Positions 1-8,635 of a stretch of DNA of 64,000 nucleotides are shown here, one piece after another; position 1 is the first letter of the stretch, and every line of letters starts with the position of its first letter. The position numbers and the translations under genes were made by a program. A model generated the notes under the pieces. It saw only the letters and a program-made list of their open reading frames with translations. It ran no database searches and was not told where the DNA came from. The stretch lies in NCBI RefSeq assembly GCF_902788255.1, contig NZ_CADAJR010000004.1:1-64000 (forward strand), given 5' to 3'. Source of the DNA: an uncultured Methanobrevibacter sp. (GTDB lineage Archaea; Methanobacteriota; Methanobacteria; Methanobacteriales; Methanobacteriaceae).

Positions 1-321
1 AATAGAACAAGGACTTTTAACAAGATTCATGCTAAAACTAAATCATTGGAACATAAAAAATGAAAAAGAAAAAAATCACACAAGTTTTTGAAAGAGCCTT
101 TTTTTATTTGGAAATAACCTTTATATATTATTAAAAATATTATACTAATTATAACAAGAAATTTGTTACATAATGAAACATATATTTTGCAACAAATGAT
201 TGTTTAGACAGGTTTTAATGATTTTATCAAAGCCTGTTATTTAAACTAAATAAGATCAATTGATTAATTAAATATTAAAAATCAGGTGATAACTGTTTAG
301 GAAAAATTAGACGGTGAAAAT
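1..321. other. AT-rich non-coding region, leader of the adhesin gene
   Basis: No gene of normal length is visible. A TATA-like box (TTTATATATTA, about 119-129) precedes the first adhesin gene by roughly 190 bases, so the transcript would carry a long 5' leader. Within that leader, 208-237 can fold into a hairpin with arms ACAGGTTTT and AAAGCCTGT. The first 60-90 bases stay open in two plus frames and may be the 3' tail of an upstream gene, but neither tail is recognisable. Confidence 0.45.
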
Positions 322-1326
322 ATGAAAACAAGATCGATAATGTATATAAGCATTTTACTTATTGGCCTTGTACTCACACTGGGAGCAGTTAGTGCAGGTG
401 AAAATATAACGGAGACGAGTACAGTAAGTGCTTATGAAACTCCAACAGAAACTACTAATCTTGACAATGCTGAAGAAAAATTGTCTTCAAACGCATATTC
501 TATAACAGAAAGCGAATCTTTAGAACATGAACCCCTGTTAAGCTCTAATTCTGATGACGAATCAATTTTAAATGCCGAAGACCAGACTTGCGGCTGTGAT
601 TTTAATTCATCCGTAATTGTTAATAAAATATGGGAAGGTGGAGATTCAGGAAACATTACCTATGTTGAAATTCAATTGCTGCATAAGGTAGTTGTAGACT
701 CATTATGTCCACCAAAATGGAAAAGTTCACCAGATGAACCTATTTTTGATGAAACCGTAGGAACCATAGTGTTTTTACCTGACCCATCAGGCAAATTGGT
801 TTCATACACAATAGTTCAAACTGCTAAACTGACTAAAGAAAATAATTGGAGACATGTTTTTAAAAACTTAACTTTCGATTCCGCCACTCAAAGAGTGAAC
901 AGTAATGGCGACAAGTATTGGTTTTTAGGAGACACCCACGAGTATGTTGTCCGTGAAATCAATATTCAGGATAATGTTGAATTTATATCCGCAATTTTCG
1001 TCAGGAATTTCACATGCCCTCTTGATGGAGGTTTGAAAGTGTTCTGGAACATAACAAATAGAATTATTCCAAACGAAACAACTAATGAAACAAACAACGA
1101 CACGAATAGTTCTAATAAAACAGATTTGAAAAATGAAACCCCGAATTTCAAGGATCATGCAAGAGGACCTAATCCTAGCACAGATCAGAACAAAACTCCA
1201 GATAAAAGTGTTGAAGAAAAAACAGTGAAAGAAGCAGATATTGGCAAAGCTACAGGAAATCCATTATTCATCTTATTTATAATGCTTTCTGTTTTGATTG
1301 TGCCAGTATTGCGCAAAAGGGATTAA
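322..1326 (+). CDS. Secreted adhesin-like protein with C-terminal membrane anchor
   Basis: Predicted surface protein of 334 residues. An N-terminal signal peptide (residues 1-25, ending in an AVSA-G cleavage-like site) exports it. A Thr/Ser/Glu-rich stretch (about 26-90) follows, then a central globular region (about 90-250) with several cysteines, an Asn/Thr-rich linker with many N-glycosylation sequons (about 250-310), and a final hydrophobic helix ending in RKRD, which fits a membrane anchor. The start is supported by GGTGA just upstream of the ATG. It lies 12 bases before a second adhesin-like gene and is probably co-transcribed. The central domain is not recognised. Function as an adhesin is inferred from architecture only. 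Confidence 0.7.
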   Translation: MKTRSIMYISILLIGLVLTLGAVSAGENITETSTVSAYETPTETTNLDNAEEKLSSNAYSITESESLEHEPLLSSNSDDESILNAEDQTCGCDFNSSVIVNKIWEGGDSGNITYVEIQLLHKVVVDSLCPPKWKSSPDEPIFDETVGTIVFLPDPSGKLVSYTIVQTAKLTKENNWRHVFKNLTFDSATQRVNSNGDKYWFLGDTHEYVVREINIQDNVEFISAIFVRNFTCPLDGGLKVFWNITNRIIPNETTNETNNDTNSSNKTDLKNETPNFKDHARGPNPSTDQNKTPDKSVEEKTVKEADIGKATGNPLFILFIMLSVLIVPVLRKRD

Positions 1327-1338
1327 GGGGGATTTAAA

Positions 1339-3105
1339 ATGAAAAAACTTTTAATCATATCCTTAATCTTACTTATTTTTTCCATCGGTGTCGTTGCCGG
1401 TGCAGACAGTGAATTGAACATCACTGAAAGTGAAATTTCATCCTCAAATTTAGCTGAAAACGATGATGTTGTATCACAAGAGGCTGATGATGAGGACCTG
1501 TCCGATAAGGCTGTTGAGGAAATCCCAACTGATGAGGATGTTTTGTCTTCCAGTGCTGCGGATGATGAAGTCTTATCTGCATCCAATGAAGAAGACAAGT
1601 TATCTGGTCAGTCACTAGAATACTATCTCACTTTACATGATACCGTTTATATGGATGACAATAGATATTACGATGTGGCGAGCATAGGATATATTTATAA
1701 CAGTAACAATTTAGGCAACCTGTCAATTTCAATAAATGGCGAGGAAGTCTACAATCAAAAGGTTAGTCGATATCAGTATATTGATACCGGAGATTTGTCA
1801 AATTTGCCAAAATTTGGCATGCATAATGTAACCTATACATATAGTGGAGGTTATTATGATAAGTTCAGCATCACAAAAATGATTAATTTTACTTACCCAT
1901 TTTTTATGAATTATTATAAACCTTATCTTGCTGATGAATTTACATTTGAATTCTACTTGCCAGAACATGCAACTGGAATAGTGAATATCAGAATGAATAA
2001 TAAATCCTATGATTATATCCAGTTAGATACACTAAGATCTACAAAAATAAGTTTTGATGAATTTAACCTAGGAGAAAATGAAGTTGTTGCATATTATCCG
2101 GGAGACAATTACCATCCTTCATCACAGATAGTTACATCTGTCTTTGTAAGACCCGAATTTGATTATCCAACAACAATCATTGACAATGAAGATGCATATG
2201 TTACTGTTAAAGTTCCAAGATTTGAACAGGGCACATTGACACTTTTAAAGGATATTACAGACTATAATGATAATCCTTATCATGTGGAGCATGAGTTTAT
2301 TGCTCTTGCACATGTTGAAAACGGAACTGCAACCATCAAAATGCCAAAATTTGACGGTCAGCCAAGATTCGTACTTGAATTTAATGGAAGAAGATCACAA
2401 TCCACACACTTCTATTGTTTCTCCACCAATAGTACTCCACATATAAAAGTAAATGCTACAAGTGAGATTAAGGAAGGTCAAACCGCACAGATTAGGGTAA
2501 CAAATGACTATTTTGAAAGGGTTGCTGTCTATGTTGAAGTAGACGGGCAAAGAGTTTTGGACAATTATATTTTTACAGATGTTATGGATATTGCCATTCC
2601 TGAATTAAGTTTGGGCGATCACAAGATTGTAATACATTCAGTTAATCACGTTTTCTCTATTTATTTCATGAAAACACTTAACATTACAGTTAAAGAAAAA
2701 ACTGCTGAAGTTAATGGAAGCAATGCCTCAAAAGAGATTCAGCCTTCTGTGAACACATCTGTTAGTGACAAAACCAATCCTTCAAGCAATGCTGTCAAAA
2801 AAGAATCCGGAAAAACAAGCGCTAAAAAGATTTCTTTATCTCTTTCAAAAGTGAAGGTCAAGAAATCCGCAAAAAAAATTACTTTAAAGGCGACCCTGAA
2901 AATCAATGGAAAAGCTGCAAAATCCAAATGGATAGTCTTTAAGTTCAATGATAAAACATATAAGGCAAAGACAAACTCCAAAGGTGTTGCAAAACTTACC
3001 CTTAAAAAATCAGTTCTGAAAAAACTCAAAGCTGGTAAAAAAGTAAAATATCAGGTCAGCTATTCAAATAAAGTAGTTAAAAAAACTTCAAAGGTTTTAA
3101 AATAG
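1339..3105 (+). CDS. Adhesin-like surface protein with Ig-like repeats
   Basis: A 588-residue secreted protein. It has a signal peptide (1-22, ending VVAG-A), an acidic Ser/Glu/Asp-rich spacer (about 25-90), beta-rich Ig-like modules (about 90-450), a Ser/Lys linker, and a strongly basic C-terminal domain (about 495-588) with repeated KISL, KVKV and KAT strands. That last domain is characteristic of Methanobrevibacter adhesin-like proteins and is thought to bind the pseudomurein wall or fold as a bacterial Ig-like domain. GGGGG 8 bases before the ATG sets the start. It follows the first adhesin gene by 12 bases. The ligand is unknown. Confidence 0.75.
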   Translation: MKKLLIISLILLIFSIGVVAGADSELNITESEISSSNLAENDDVVSQEADDEDLSDKAVEEIPTDEDVLSSSAADDEVLSASNEEDKLSGQSLEYYLTLHDTVYMDDNRYYDVASIGYIYNSNNLGNLSISINGEEVYNQKVSRYQYIDTGDLSNLPKFGMHNVTYTYSGGYYDKFSITKMINFTYPFFMNYYKPYLADEFTFEFYLPEHATGIVNIRMNNKSYDYIQLDTLRSTKISFDEFNLGENEVVAYYPGDNYHPSSQIVTSVFVRPEFDYPTTIIDNEDAYVTVKVPRFEQGTLTLLKDITDYNDNPYHVEHEFIALAHVENGTATIKMPKFDGQPRFVLEFNGRRSQSTHFYCFSTNSTPHIKVNATSEIKEGQTAQIRVTNDYFERVAVYVEVDGQRVLDNYIFTDVMDIAIPELSLGDHKIVIHSVNHVFSIYFMKTLNITVKEKTAEVNGSNASKEIQPSVNTSVSDKTNPSSNAVKKESGKTSAKKISLSLSKVKVKKSAKKITLKATLKINGKAAKSKWIVFKFNDKTYKAKTNSKGVAKLTLKKSVLKKLKAGKKVKYQVSYSNKVVKKTSKVLK

Positions 3106-3135
3106 ATGTTTAACCACATCTATACTTTTTTTATT
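3100..3135 (+). terminator. Hairpin plus T-run after the adhesin operon
   Basis: TAGATG and CATCTA arms (3103-3122) enclose an 8-base loop and are followed by a run of seven T. The left arm includes the adhesin stop codon. The site lies between convergent genes and probably ends the adhesin transcript. Confidence 0.5.
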
Positions 3136-3136
3136 T

Positions 3137-4297
3137 TTAATTGTATTTTAAATCTATTTTCATTATGTTAATGACATAATACAGCAAAACAAATGCAATC
3201 AAAAGAAAGATCATTCCAAAAACGAATATGGACATGATTCCAAATCCATCTACCAAAAATCCTCCGATTGCAATGCCCATGGCAATTCCGCCATTCAGTA
3301 CACTTAAAAATACCCCATTTGCAAGTTCGGGACTTTCAGGTAATGCAGATGTTTCAATGTACTGTATGAGATTATATCCCATACCATCAAGAATACCGAA
3401 TATCAGCATCAATACCACAACAAAAATCAGATAGTCTGCAAAGAAGTAGAGACCAACGAATACCATCGCACATACTATCTGAAAGATTAAAAGTGTTGCC
3501 TTGTCTTTGAAAACTATCAGTTTTCCACCGAGCCATGTTCCGAAAATGGAAAATATTCCGTAAATGAAAAGGAATATGCTTAGCTTATATGTGTATATGT
3601 GACTTACGCTCTGCAGAAAATACGGCATGTAGTTATAGACTATGCTTGCCCCGATAGGCATCATTATGATACCGACGGTGGCTATTATGAATTCCTTTGT
3701 AATCAGACTTGATACTGGCTTTTCATAGCTTTTCGCTCTTCCGGGAATTCTTGGGAAGAATATTGCAATTAGCACCAGTGTCAAAAAGTTAATCGCAAAA
3801 ATCCAGGCCATGGCCACCTGATAGCCGAATATTGTTCCAAGTCCTGTTGTTATCGGAAGGCCGATTATGCTTCCTACAGAAATTCCCAAAAGTATCTTGG
3901 TGATATAGTCCTGCTTTTGGCCGTCGGGGGCGATCTCCTCACAGAAAGTCAGTGCGATGGAAATGAATGCGGGATAGAAAACCGCTGAAAGTATCCTGAA
4001 AAAGGATGCTGTGTAAATGCTTTTTGTGAATATAATTACAATGTTTGACAGGGCAAAAATGCCGAGTATTGTGATGAATGTTCGCTTTCGTTCATATTTT
4101 GAAAAAAGAATCGGTATAAAGAGGCCTGAAACGGCAATAGTGAAGGTGAATGAACTTACATACAGTCCGGACATTGCTATTGATGTGTTGAAATACTCGG
4201 AAATTTGAGAAATTATTCCAATGATGCTCAATGGAGTGTTTATGCCCATAGTAGAAAGCATCAAAATGTAGAGAAGTATTTTCGGATTGTATTTCAT
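3137..4297 (-). CDS. Major facilitator superfamily (MFS) transporter
   Basis: An integral membrane protein of about 386 residues with some 12 hydrophobic segments, resembling DHA1/arabinose-efflux type MFS exporters. The loop between helices 2 and 3 carries the expected basic motif (SKYERKRT), and the centre has a hydrophilic loop near PRIPGRAKSYEK. The upstream extension from a TTG codon is unlikely, because GGTGA sits correctly before the ATG at 4297. It is monocistronic and convergent with the adhesin operon. The substrate cannot be told from sequence; drug or sugar efflux are both possible. Confidence 0.75.
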   Translation of the reverse strand: MKYNPKILLYILMLSTMGINTPLSIIGIISQISEYFNTSIAMSGLYVSSFTFTIAVSGLFIPILFSKYERKRTFITILGIFALSNIVIIFTKSIYTASFFRILSAVFYPAFISIALTFCEEIAPDGQKQDYITKILLGISVGSIIGLPITTGLGTIFGYQVAMAWIFAINFLTLVLIAIFFPRIPGRAKSYEKPVSSLITKEFIIATVGIIMMPIGASIVYNYMPYFLQSVSHIYTYKLSIFLFIYGIFSIFGTWLGGKLIVFKDKATLLIFQIVCAMVFVGLYFFADYLIFVVVLMLIFGILDGMGYNLIQYIETSALPESPELANGVFLSVLNGGIAMGIAIGGFLVDGFGIMSIFVFGMIFLLIAFVLLYYVINIMKIDLKYN

Positions 4298-4424
4298 CAG
4301 GGTTTCACCATATAACAATAGTTATGTAACATTATTATATCATGAAAGAATACTATTTAAAAGTTTTCAAAAAAAATCTGTTAAAAAAAAGAAAAAAGAG
4401 AAATAGAGAAATTAATCTCTAAAT

Positions 4425-6413
4425 CTATTTACCTATGTCTTCAAGAGCAGCACTGATTTGTGCCATAATTTGCTCGGTTTTGAAGTGTTGTTGGTTCATT
4501 GCACCAGATGGACATGCACCTACACAAGTACCACATCCTTTACATAATGCGGTGTTAATTTGTGCAAATTCTTTTCCACCTACACCGGTTGCGATAGCAA
4601 TAGCACCGTATGGACATAATTCAACACATACTTGGCATGCTCCACAAACGGTTTCGTCGTTGGATGCAATAATAGGTTCGATTTCTACTTCTCCTTTAGC
4701 CATTGGGATTGCTGCTCTGGATGCTGCAGCTGAACCTTGTGCTACGGAGTCAGGAATATCTTTAGGACCTTGTGCTACACCAGCAATGTAAACACCGTCA
4801 GTTAAGGTGTCAACAGGTCTGAGTTTAGGGTGAGCTTCCATGTAGAATCCGTCTGCAGATCTGGATAAACCGAGAGTTTGTCTGAGTTCGTCAGATCCTG
4901 CGGAGTGTTCGAGACCTACGCTTAATACAACTAAGTCGTAAGTGTATTCAGTTACTTTACCGAGTAAAGTATCTTCTGCTCTGATAGTTAAGGTTAAATC
5001 ATCGTTTTCGAAGATTTGTGCTGGTTTACCTCTGATGAATTCGATACCGTATTTTTCTTGAGATGTTTTGTAGAACTCTTCGTAACCTTTACCGAATGAA
5101 CGGATATCCATGTAGTAACAAGTTACTTCGGTGTCAGGTTCGTGGTCAATACATAATTGAGCGTTTTTCATGGAGTACATACAACATACTCTGGAACAGT
5201 ATGGTTTACCGATTTGTTCATCTCTGGAACCTACACAGTGGATGAATGCAACACGTTTAGGTTCGATACCGTCGGAAGGTTTGATTACGTGACCACCAGT
5301 AGGACCTGATGCGTTAATCATCCTTTCAATTTCCATAGCGGTAATAACGTTTGAGAAACGTCCGTATCCGTATTGGTAAATTCCGGAAGGATCGAATGGG
5401 TCGTAACCGATTGCTGCAACGATAGTACCAACTTCTAATTCAATTTTGGTAGGTTGTTGGTTGTGGTCGATTGCGTCTGGTCCACATGCTTGTACACATA
5501 AGTTACATTCGATACAGTAATCTTTATCGATGGTTGCACATAATGGTACAGCTTGAGGGAATGGAATGTAAGCAGCTTTTACCATACCTACACCTTCGTC
5601 GTAGTAGTTAGGTATTTCGATAGGACAAGCTTCTTGACAAGCTCCACATCCAGTACATAAATCTTCATCTACGTATCTAGCTTTTTTCTCTACAGTTACT
5701 TTGAAGTTTCCGATGTATCCGTCTACTTCAGTTACTTCTGCGTAAGAGATTAATTCGATGTTTTCGTGTTTGGAACAGTCTACCATTTTAGGTGCTAAAA
5801 TACACATTGAACAGTCGAGAGTAGGGAATGTTTTATCTAATTGTCCCATACGTCCACCAATGGTTGGGTTTCTTTCTACCATGTAGGTTTTGAAGCCCAT
5901 GTCACCTAAATCTAAAGCGGTTTGGATACCAGCTACTCCACCACCGATAACTAAAGCTTTGTTATCTACTGCTACTTTGGTAGCTTCTAATGGTTCGAGT
6001 AATCTAGCTTTTGCAACTGCCATACGGGTTAAGTCTTTTGCTTTTTCGGTAGCTGCTTCAGGTTCGTTCATGTGTACCCAGGAGTCTTGTTCCCTTAAGT
6101 TAGCAAATTCAAATAAGAATTTGTTTAATCCAGCTTCTTCTACACATCTACGGAAAGTAGGTTCGTGAAGACGAGGGGAACATGCTGCTACAACAATTCT
6201 GTTTAAGTTTTTCTCTTTGATATCTTCTTGGATCATTGCTTGACCAGGGTCTGAACACATGTATTTGTAGTCTGTTGCGTGGACAACGCCAGGTAAAGAC
6301 TTAGCATACTCAGCTACGCTAGGACAGTCTACTACTCCTCCAACGTTTACACCACAGTGACAGACGTAAACACCTATCCTTAATTCTTCGTTATTATTTA
6401 TTTCTTCTGCCAT
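4425..6413 (-). CDS. hdrA: CoB-CoM heterodisulfide reductase iron-sulfur subunit A
   Basis: HdrA is the flavin-bifurcating subunit of the cytoplasmic HdrABC-MvhAGD complex, which reduces CoM-S-S-CoB in the last step of methanogenesis. The 662 residues show the N-terminal CHCG segment (C18, C20) with later cysteines, an FAD-binding GGGVAG motif (157-162), the conserved CSMC pair (C201, C204), and four 4Fe-4S ferredoxin motifs: [12 protein letters not shown] (from 253), [24 protein letters not shown] and [12 protein letters not shown]. The start follows AGGTGAATTAAT. It is transcribed alone, so HdrBC must be elsewhere. Codon choice looks like that of a highly expressed gene. Length and motifs match methanogen HdrA fully. 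Confidence 0.97.
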   Translation of the reverse strand: MAEEINNNEELRIGVYVCHCGVNVGGVVDCPSVAEYAKSLPGVVHATDYKYMCSDPGQAMIQEDIKEKNLNRIVVAACSPRLHEPTFRRCVEEAGLNKFLFEFANLREQDSWVHMNEPEAATEKAKDLTRMAVAKARLLEPLEATKVAVDNKALVIGGGVAGIQTALDLGDMGFKTYMVERNPTIGGRMGQLDKTFPTLDCSMCILAPKMVDCSKHENIELISYAEVTEVDGYIGNFKVTVEKKARYVDEDLCTGCGACQEACPIEIPNYYDEGVGMVKAAYIPFPQAVPLCATIDKDYCIECNLCVQACGPDAIDHNQQPTKIELEVGTIVAAIGYDPFDPSGIYQYGYGRFSNVITAMEIERMINASGPTGGHVIKPSDGIEPKRVAFIHCVGSRDEQIGKPYCSRVCCMYSMKNAQLCIDHEPDTEVTCYYMDIRSFGKGYEEFYKTSQEKYGIEFIRGKPAQIFENDDLTLTIRAEDTLLGKVTEYTYDLVVLSVGLEHSAGSDELRQTLGLSRSADGFYMEAHPKLRPVDTLTDGVYIAGVAQGPKDIPDSVAQGSAAASRAAIPMAKGEVEIEPIIASNDETVCGACQVCVELCPYGAIAIATGVGGKEFAQINTALCKGCGTCVGACPSGAMNQQHFKTEQIMAQISAALEDIGK

Positions 6414-6711
6414 ATTAATTCACCTTGTACAAGTCGTGAAAAATATCTAATATATATAAAAAATTGCAATTTAAAAATAGTTGTAAAAATTTTTACATAG
6501 TATTAGATATACATATGTAGTGAATACACATATATAAAGCTATCTATAAAAAGCTTGGAGTAAAGTTTATATATGATGAATGGAAATCTCTTTAAAAATA
6601 GCTTTAATTCAAAAATAAAAACTATACCTTTATTTTTTAATCAAATAAAGGATAACCATTATTTTTTGATAAAATAATAAATTTAGGTTAGAATAAATTC
6701 TTAATTTTTTA
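6414..6711 (-). promoter_or_regulatory. Promoter region of hdrA
   Basis: A 298-base non-coding, very AT-rich stretch upstream of hdrA. On the minus strand a TATA-like box (TTTATATATATT) lies at about 6450-6461, some 40-45 bases before the ATG, giving a short leader. Further TATA-like runs at about 6530-6572 could serve as alternative start sites. No other gene is visible. Confidence 0.45.
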
Positions 6712-7617
6712 TTAAATTATCATGATTATTGCCGGAAGTGTAATCAAAGAGATTACAGTGTTGATCAATATGCAATCCGAAGTCATTTCATAGTCAAGTT
6801 TATAGGTAATTGCAAGCAAGAGGGACATCATCCCTGATGGCATTGCGGCCTCAATAATGGAAATTTTGAACTGAAGATCTACCAGACCCAGTTGAGTTGC
6901 AACCAAAAAGGCAATGCATGGGAAGAAAAGCAGTTTCATGACTGAAGTAAATGCAATCATGTTCTTACTTCTTTTAATTGCTGAAAAGTCAATGGACAGA
7001 CCCAAGGCAATCATGATTAAAGGAATTGCCCCCTGACCCAGATAATTAATGGTATTGTCTATTACCGGCCCTATTGGTATGTTTAAAAAGTTAAAGGTTA
7101 ATCCCAAGATTACCGCCCACAACGGCGGGAAAAAAGTAATCTTTCTAACGGCGGTCTTTACGGTACCTCCGAACTTTAAAATCAATATGAAAGATAAAAT
7201 TAAAAAGATACATAAAGTAGCAATATCACAAAAGATTGCCCTTAAAAATCCTTCCTGGCCAAAAATACCTAAAGTTACAGGATAACCCATAAAAGCAGTG
7301 TTGGCAATCATTACAGTAACCAGTACACTCCATAAGGTAATATCATCCAATTTAAATTGCCTTAAAATAAAATAGGATACAATACCTGTTACCATGGAGG
7401 ATGCCAAAATAATAAATGGCAATATTCCCAATTTTGACAGATACGATAAATCGGCAGTGAACAATGCATGAAATATCATGCAGGGCATTAAAATGTACAT
7501 TACTATCCTATTAAACGGATCAATATCCTTCTCGCTTAAAAAATCGATTCTTTTAAGGAAATATCCGAGACCAATCATTATTATGATTGATAAAATAGTA
7601 ATAGCAATTTCATTCAT
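6712..7617 (-). CDS. AEC family transporter (auxin efflux carrier fold)
   Basis: A membrane protein of 301 residues with about ten hydrophobic helices. It begins MNEIAITILSIII and is followed by the family's typical GLGYFLKR turn near residue 20. A conserved Asn/Gly-rich break (NTAFMGYPV, about 107-115) matches the unwound helix of this family. Such carriers export or exchange small organic anions such as malonate or malate in prokaryotes, but the substrate here is unknown. No clear ribosome binding site precedes the ATG, so the mRNA may be leaderless. It stands alone between hdrA and radA. Confidence 0.75.
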   Translation of the reverse strand: MNEIAITILSIIIMIGLGYFLKRIDFLSEKDIDPFNRIVMYILMPCMIFHALFTADLSYLSKLGILPFIILASSMVTGIVSYFILRQFKLDDITLWSVLVTVMIANTAFMGYPVTLGIFGQEGFLRAIFCDIATLCIFLILSFILILKFGGTVKTAVRKITFFPPLWAVILGLTFNFLNIPIGPVIDNTINYLGQGAIPLIMIALGLSIDFSAIKRSKNMIAFTSVMKLLFFPCIAFLVATQLGLVDLQFKISIIEAAMPSGMMSLLLAITYKLDYEMTSDCILINTVISLITLPAIIMII

Positions 7618-7673
7618 ATAATAATATTAATAAATAATAGTATAAAAAAGTTATGAAAAAAAAGAAAATAAAA

Positions 7674-8609
7674 TTAGCTAACGATACCTTCGCTAGTAAT
7701 TTTAAATACACATTCACCTTCAGGTAAATGAGGGGAATCCACTAAACGTGCGATTCTTTTACCGGCCAAACCTTTTTTAAGCCAGATTCTGTAAGTTGAA
7801 GCGTGACCTAAAACGTGTCCACCAATAGCTTTGGTAGGACTTCCAAAGAAGGAATCTGGTTTAGCTTGTACCTGGTTGGTTAAAAATACTGCAACATTGT
7901 AAGTGTTAGCAATTTGTTGAAGTGAATGTAAATGTTGGTTTAATTTTTGCTGTCTTACAGCTAATGATTCCCTTCCAACATATTCAGCTCTGAAGTGAGC
8001 CATTAATGAATCCACAATGACCAATTTAACATTAGCTCCACTTTGAATGAGTTCGTTGATTTTATCAACCATCAGGATTTGGTGAGCGGAGTTAAATGCA
8101 CGTGCAACATGGATTCTGCTTAAAACTTCTTCAGTGTCTAATTCAAATCCTTCAGCAATTTGTCTTACCCTTTCTGGACGGAAAGTGTTTTCAGTATCGA
8201 CAAATACACATTCCCCGTCAAGACCACCGAGTTCTTCTGGTAATTGAACGGTTACAGCCAGTTCATGGGAAATTTGACTTTTACCTGATCCGAATTCACC
8301 GAATACTTCTGTAATGGATTGGGTTTCAATACCTCCACCGATTAAATCATTGAATTCTTGGCTTCCTACAGTGATGTGTCCAACATCTTTCCTTCTTTCG
8401 TCAACTTCAAGAGCAGTTTCAAAAGTAATGTTTTCAGCTCTACGAGCAGCTTCAATAACTTTTTCAGCAACACCCTCACCAATTTCAGCTTTTACTGATA
8501 ATTCCTTAGGAGTAGCGGTTGCTAATCTCATCATATCAGCGAAACCTGCATCTTTTAATTTTTCTGCTGTTTTTTCTCCAACACCTGGTAAATCACTTAA
8601 TTCAACCAT
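7674..8609 (-). CDS. radA: DNA repair and recombination protein RadA
   Basis: Archaeal RecA/Rad51 recombinase, which forms filaments on single-stranded DNA and drives strand exchange. The 311 residues, the usual length in Methanobacteriales, comprise an N-terminal helix-hairpin-helix domain ([12 protein letters not shown], 7-18), the ATPase core with Walker A GEFGSGKS (104-111), Walker B near LVIVDS, and the L1/L2 DNA-binding loops. An extension reading MII precedes Met1; I chose the inner ATG because GGAATGATT then acts as the ribosome binding site. It lies just downstream of rpa on the same strand (26-base gap), pairing recombinase with its ssDNA-binding partner. Confidence 0.96.
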   Translation of the reverse strand: MVELSDLPGVGEKTAEKLKDAGFADMMRLATATPKELSVKAEIGEGVAEKVIEAARRAENITFETALEVDERRKDVGHITVGSQEFNDLIGGGIETQSITEVFGEFGSGKSQISHELAVTVQLPEELGGLDGECVFVDTENTFRPERVRQIAEGFELDTEEVLSRIHVARAFNSAHQILMVDKINELIQSGANVKLVIVDSLMAHFRAEYVGRESLAVRQQKLNQHLHSLQQIANTYNVAVFLTNQVQAKPDSFFGSPTKAIGGHVLGHASTYRIWLKKGLAGKRIARLVDSPHLPEGECVFKITSEGIVS

Positions 8610-8635
8610 AATAATCATTCCTTTCTATTTGTTTT

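Noticed and set aside
1-91. Open frames at the window start that could be the 3' end of an upstream gene
   Set aside because: Two plus frames are open (to 63 and about 91) and neither encodes a recognisable C-terminus.
1323-1615. Ser/Asp-rich frames on the minus strand within the adhesin gene
   Set aside because: These are shadows of the acidic, repetitive adhesin codons and have no ribosome binding site.
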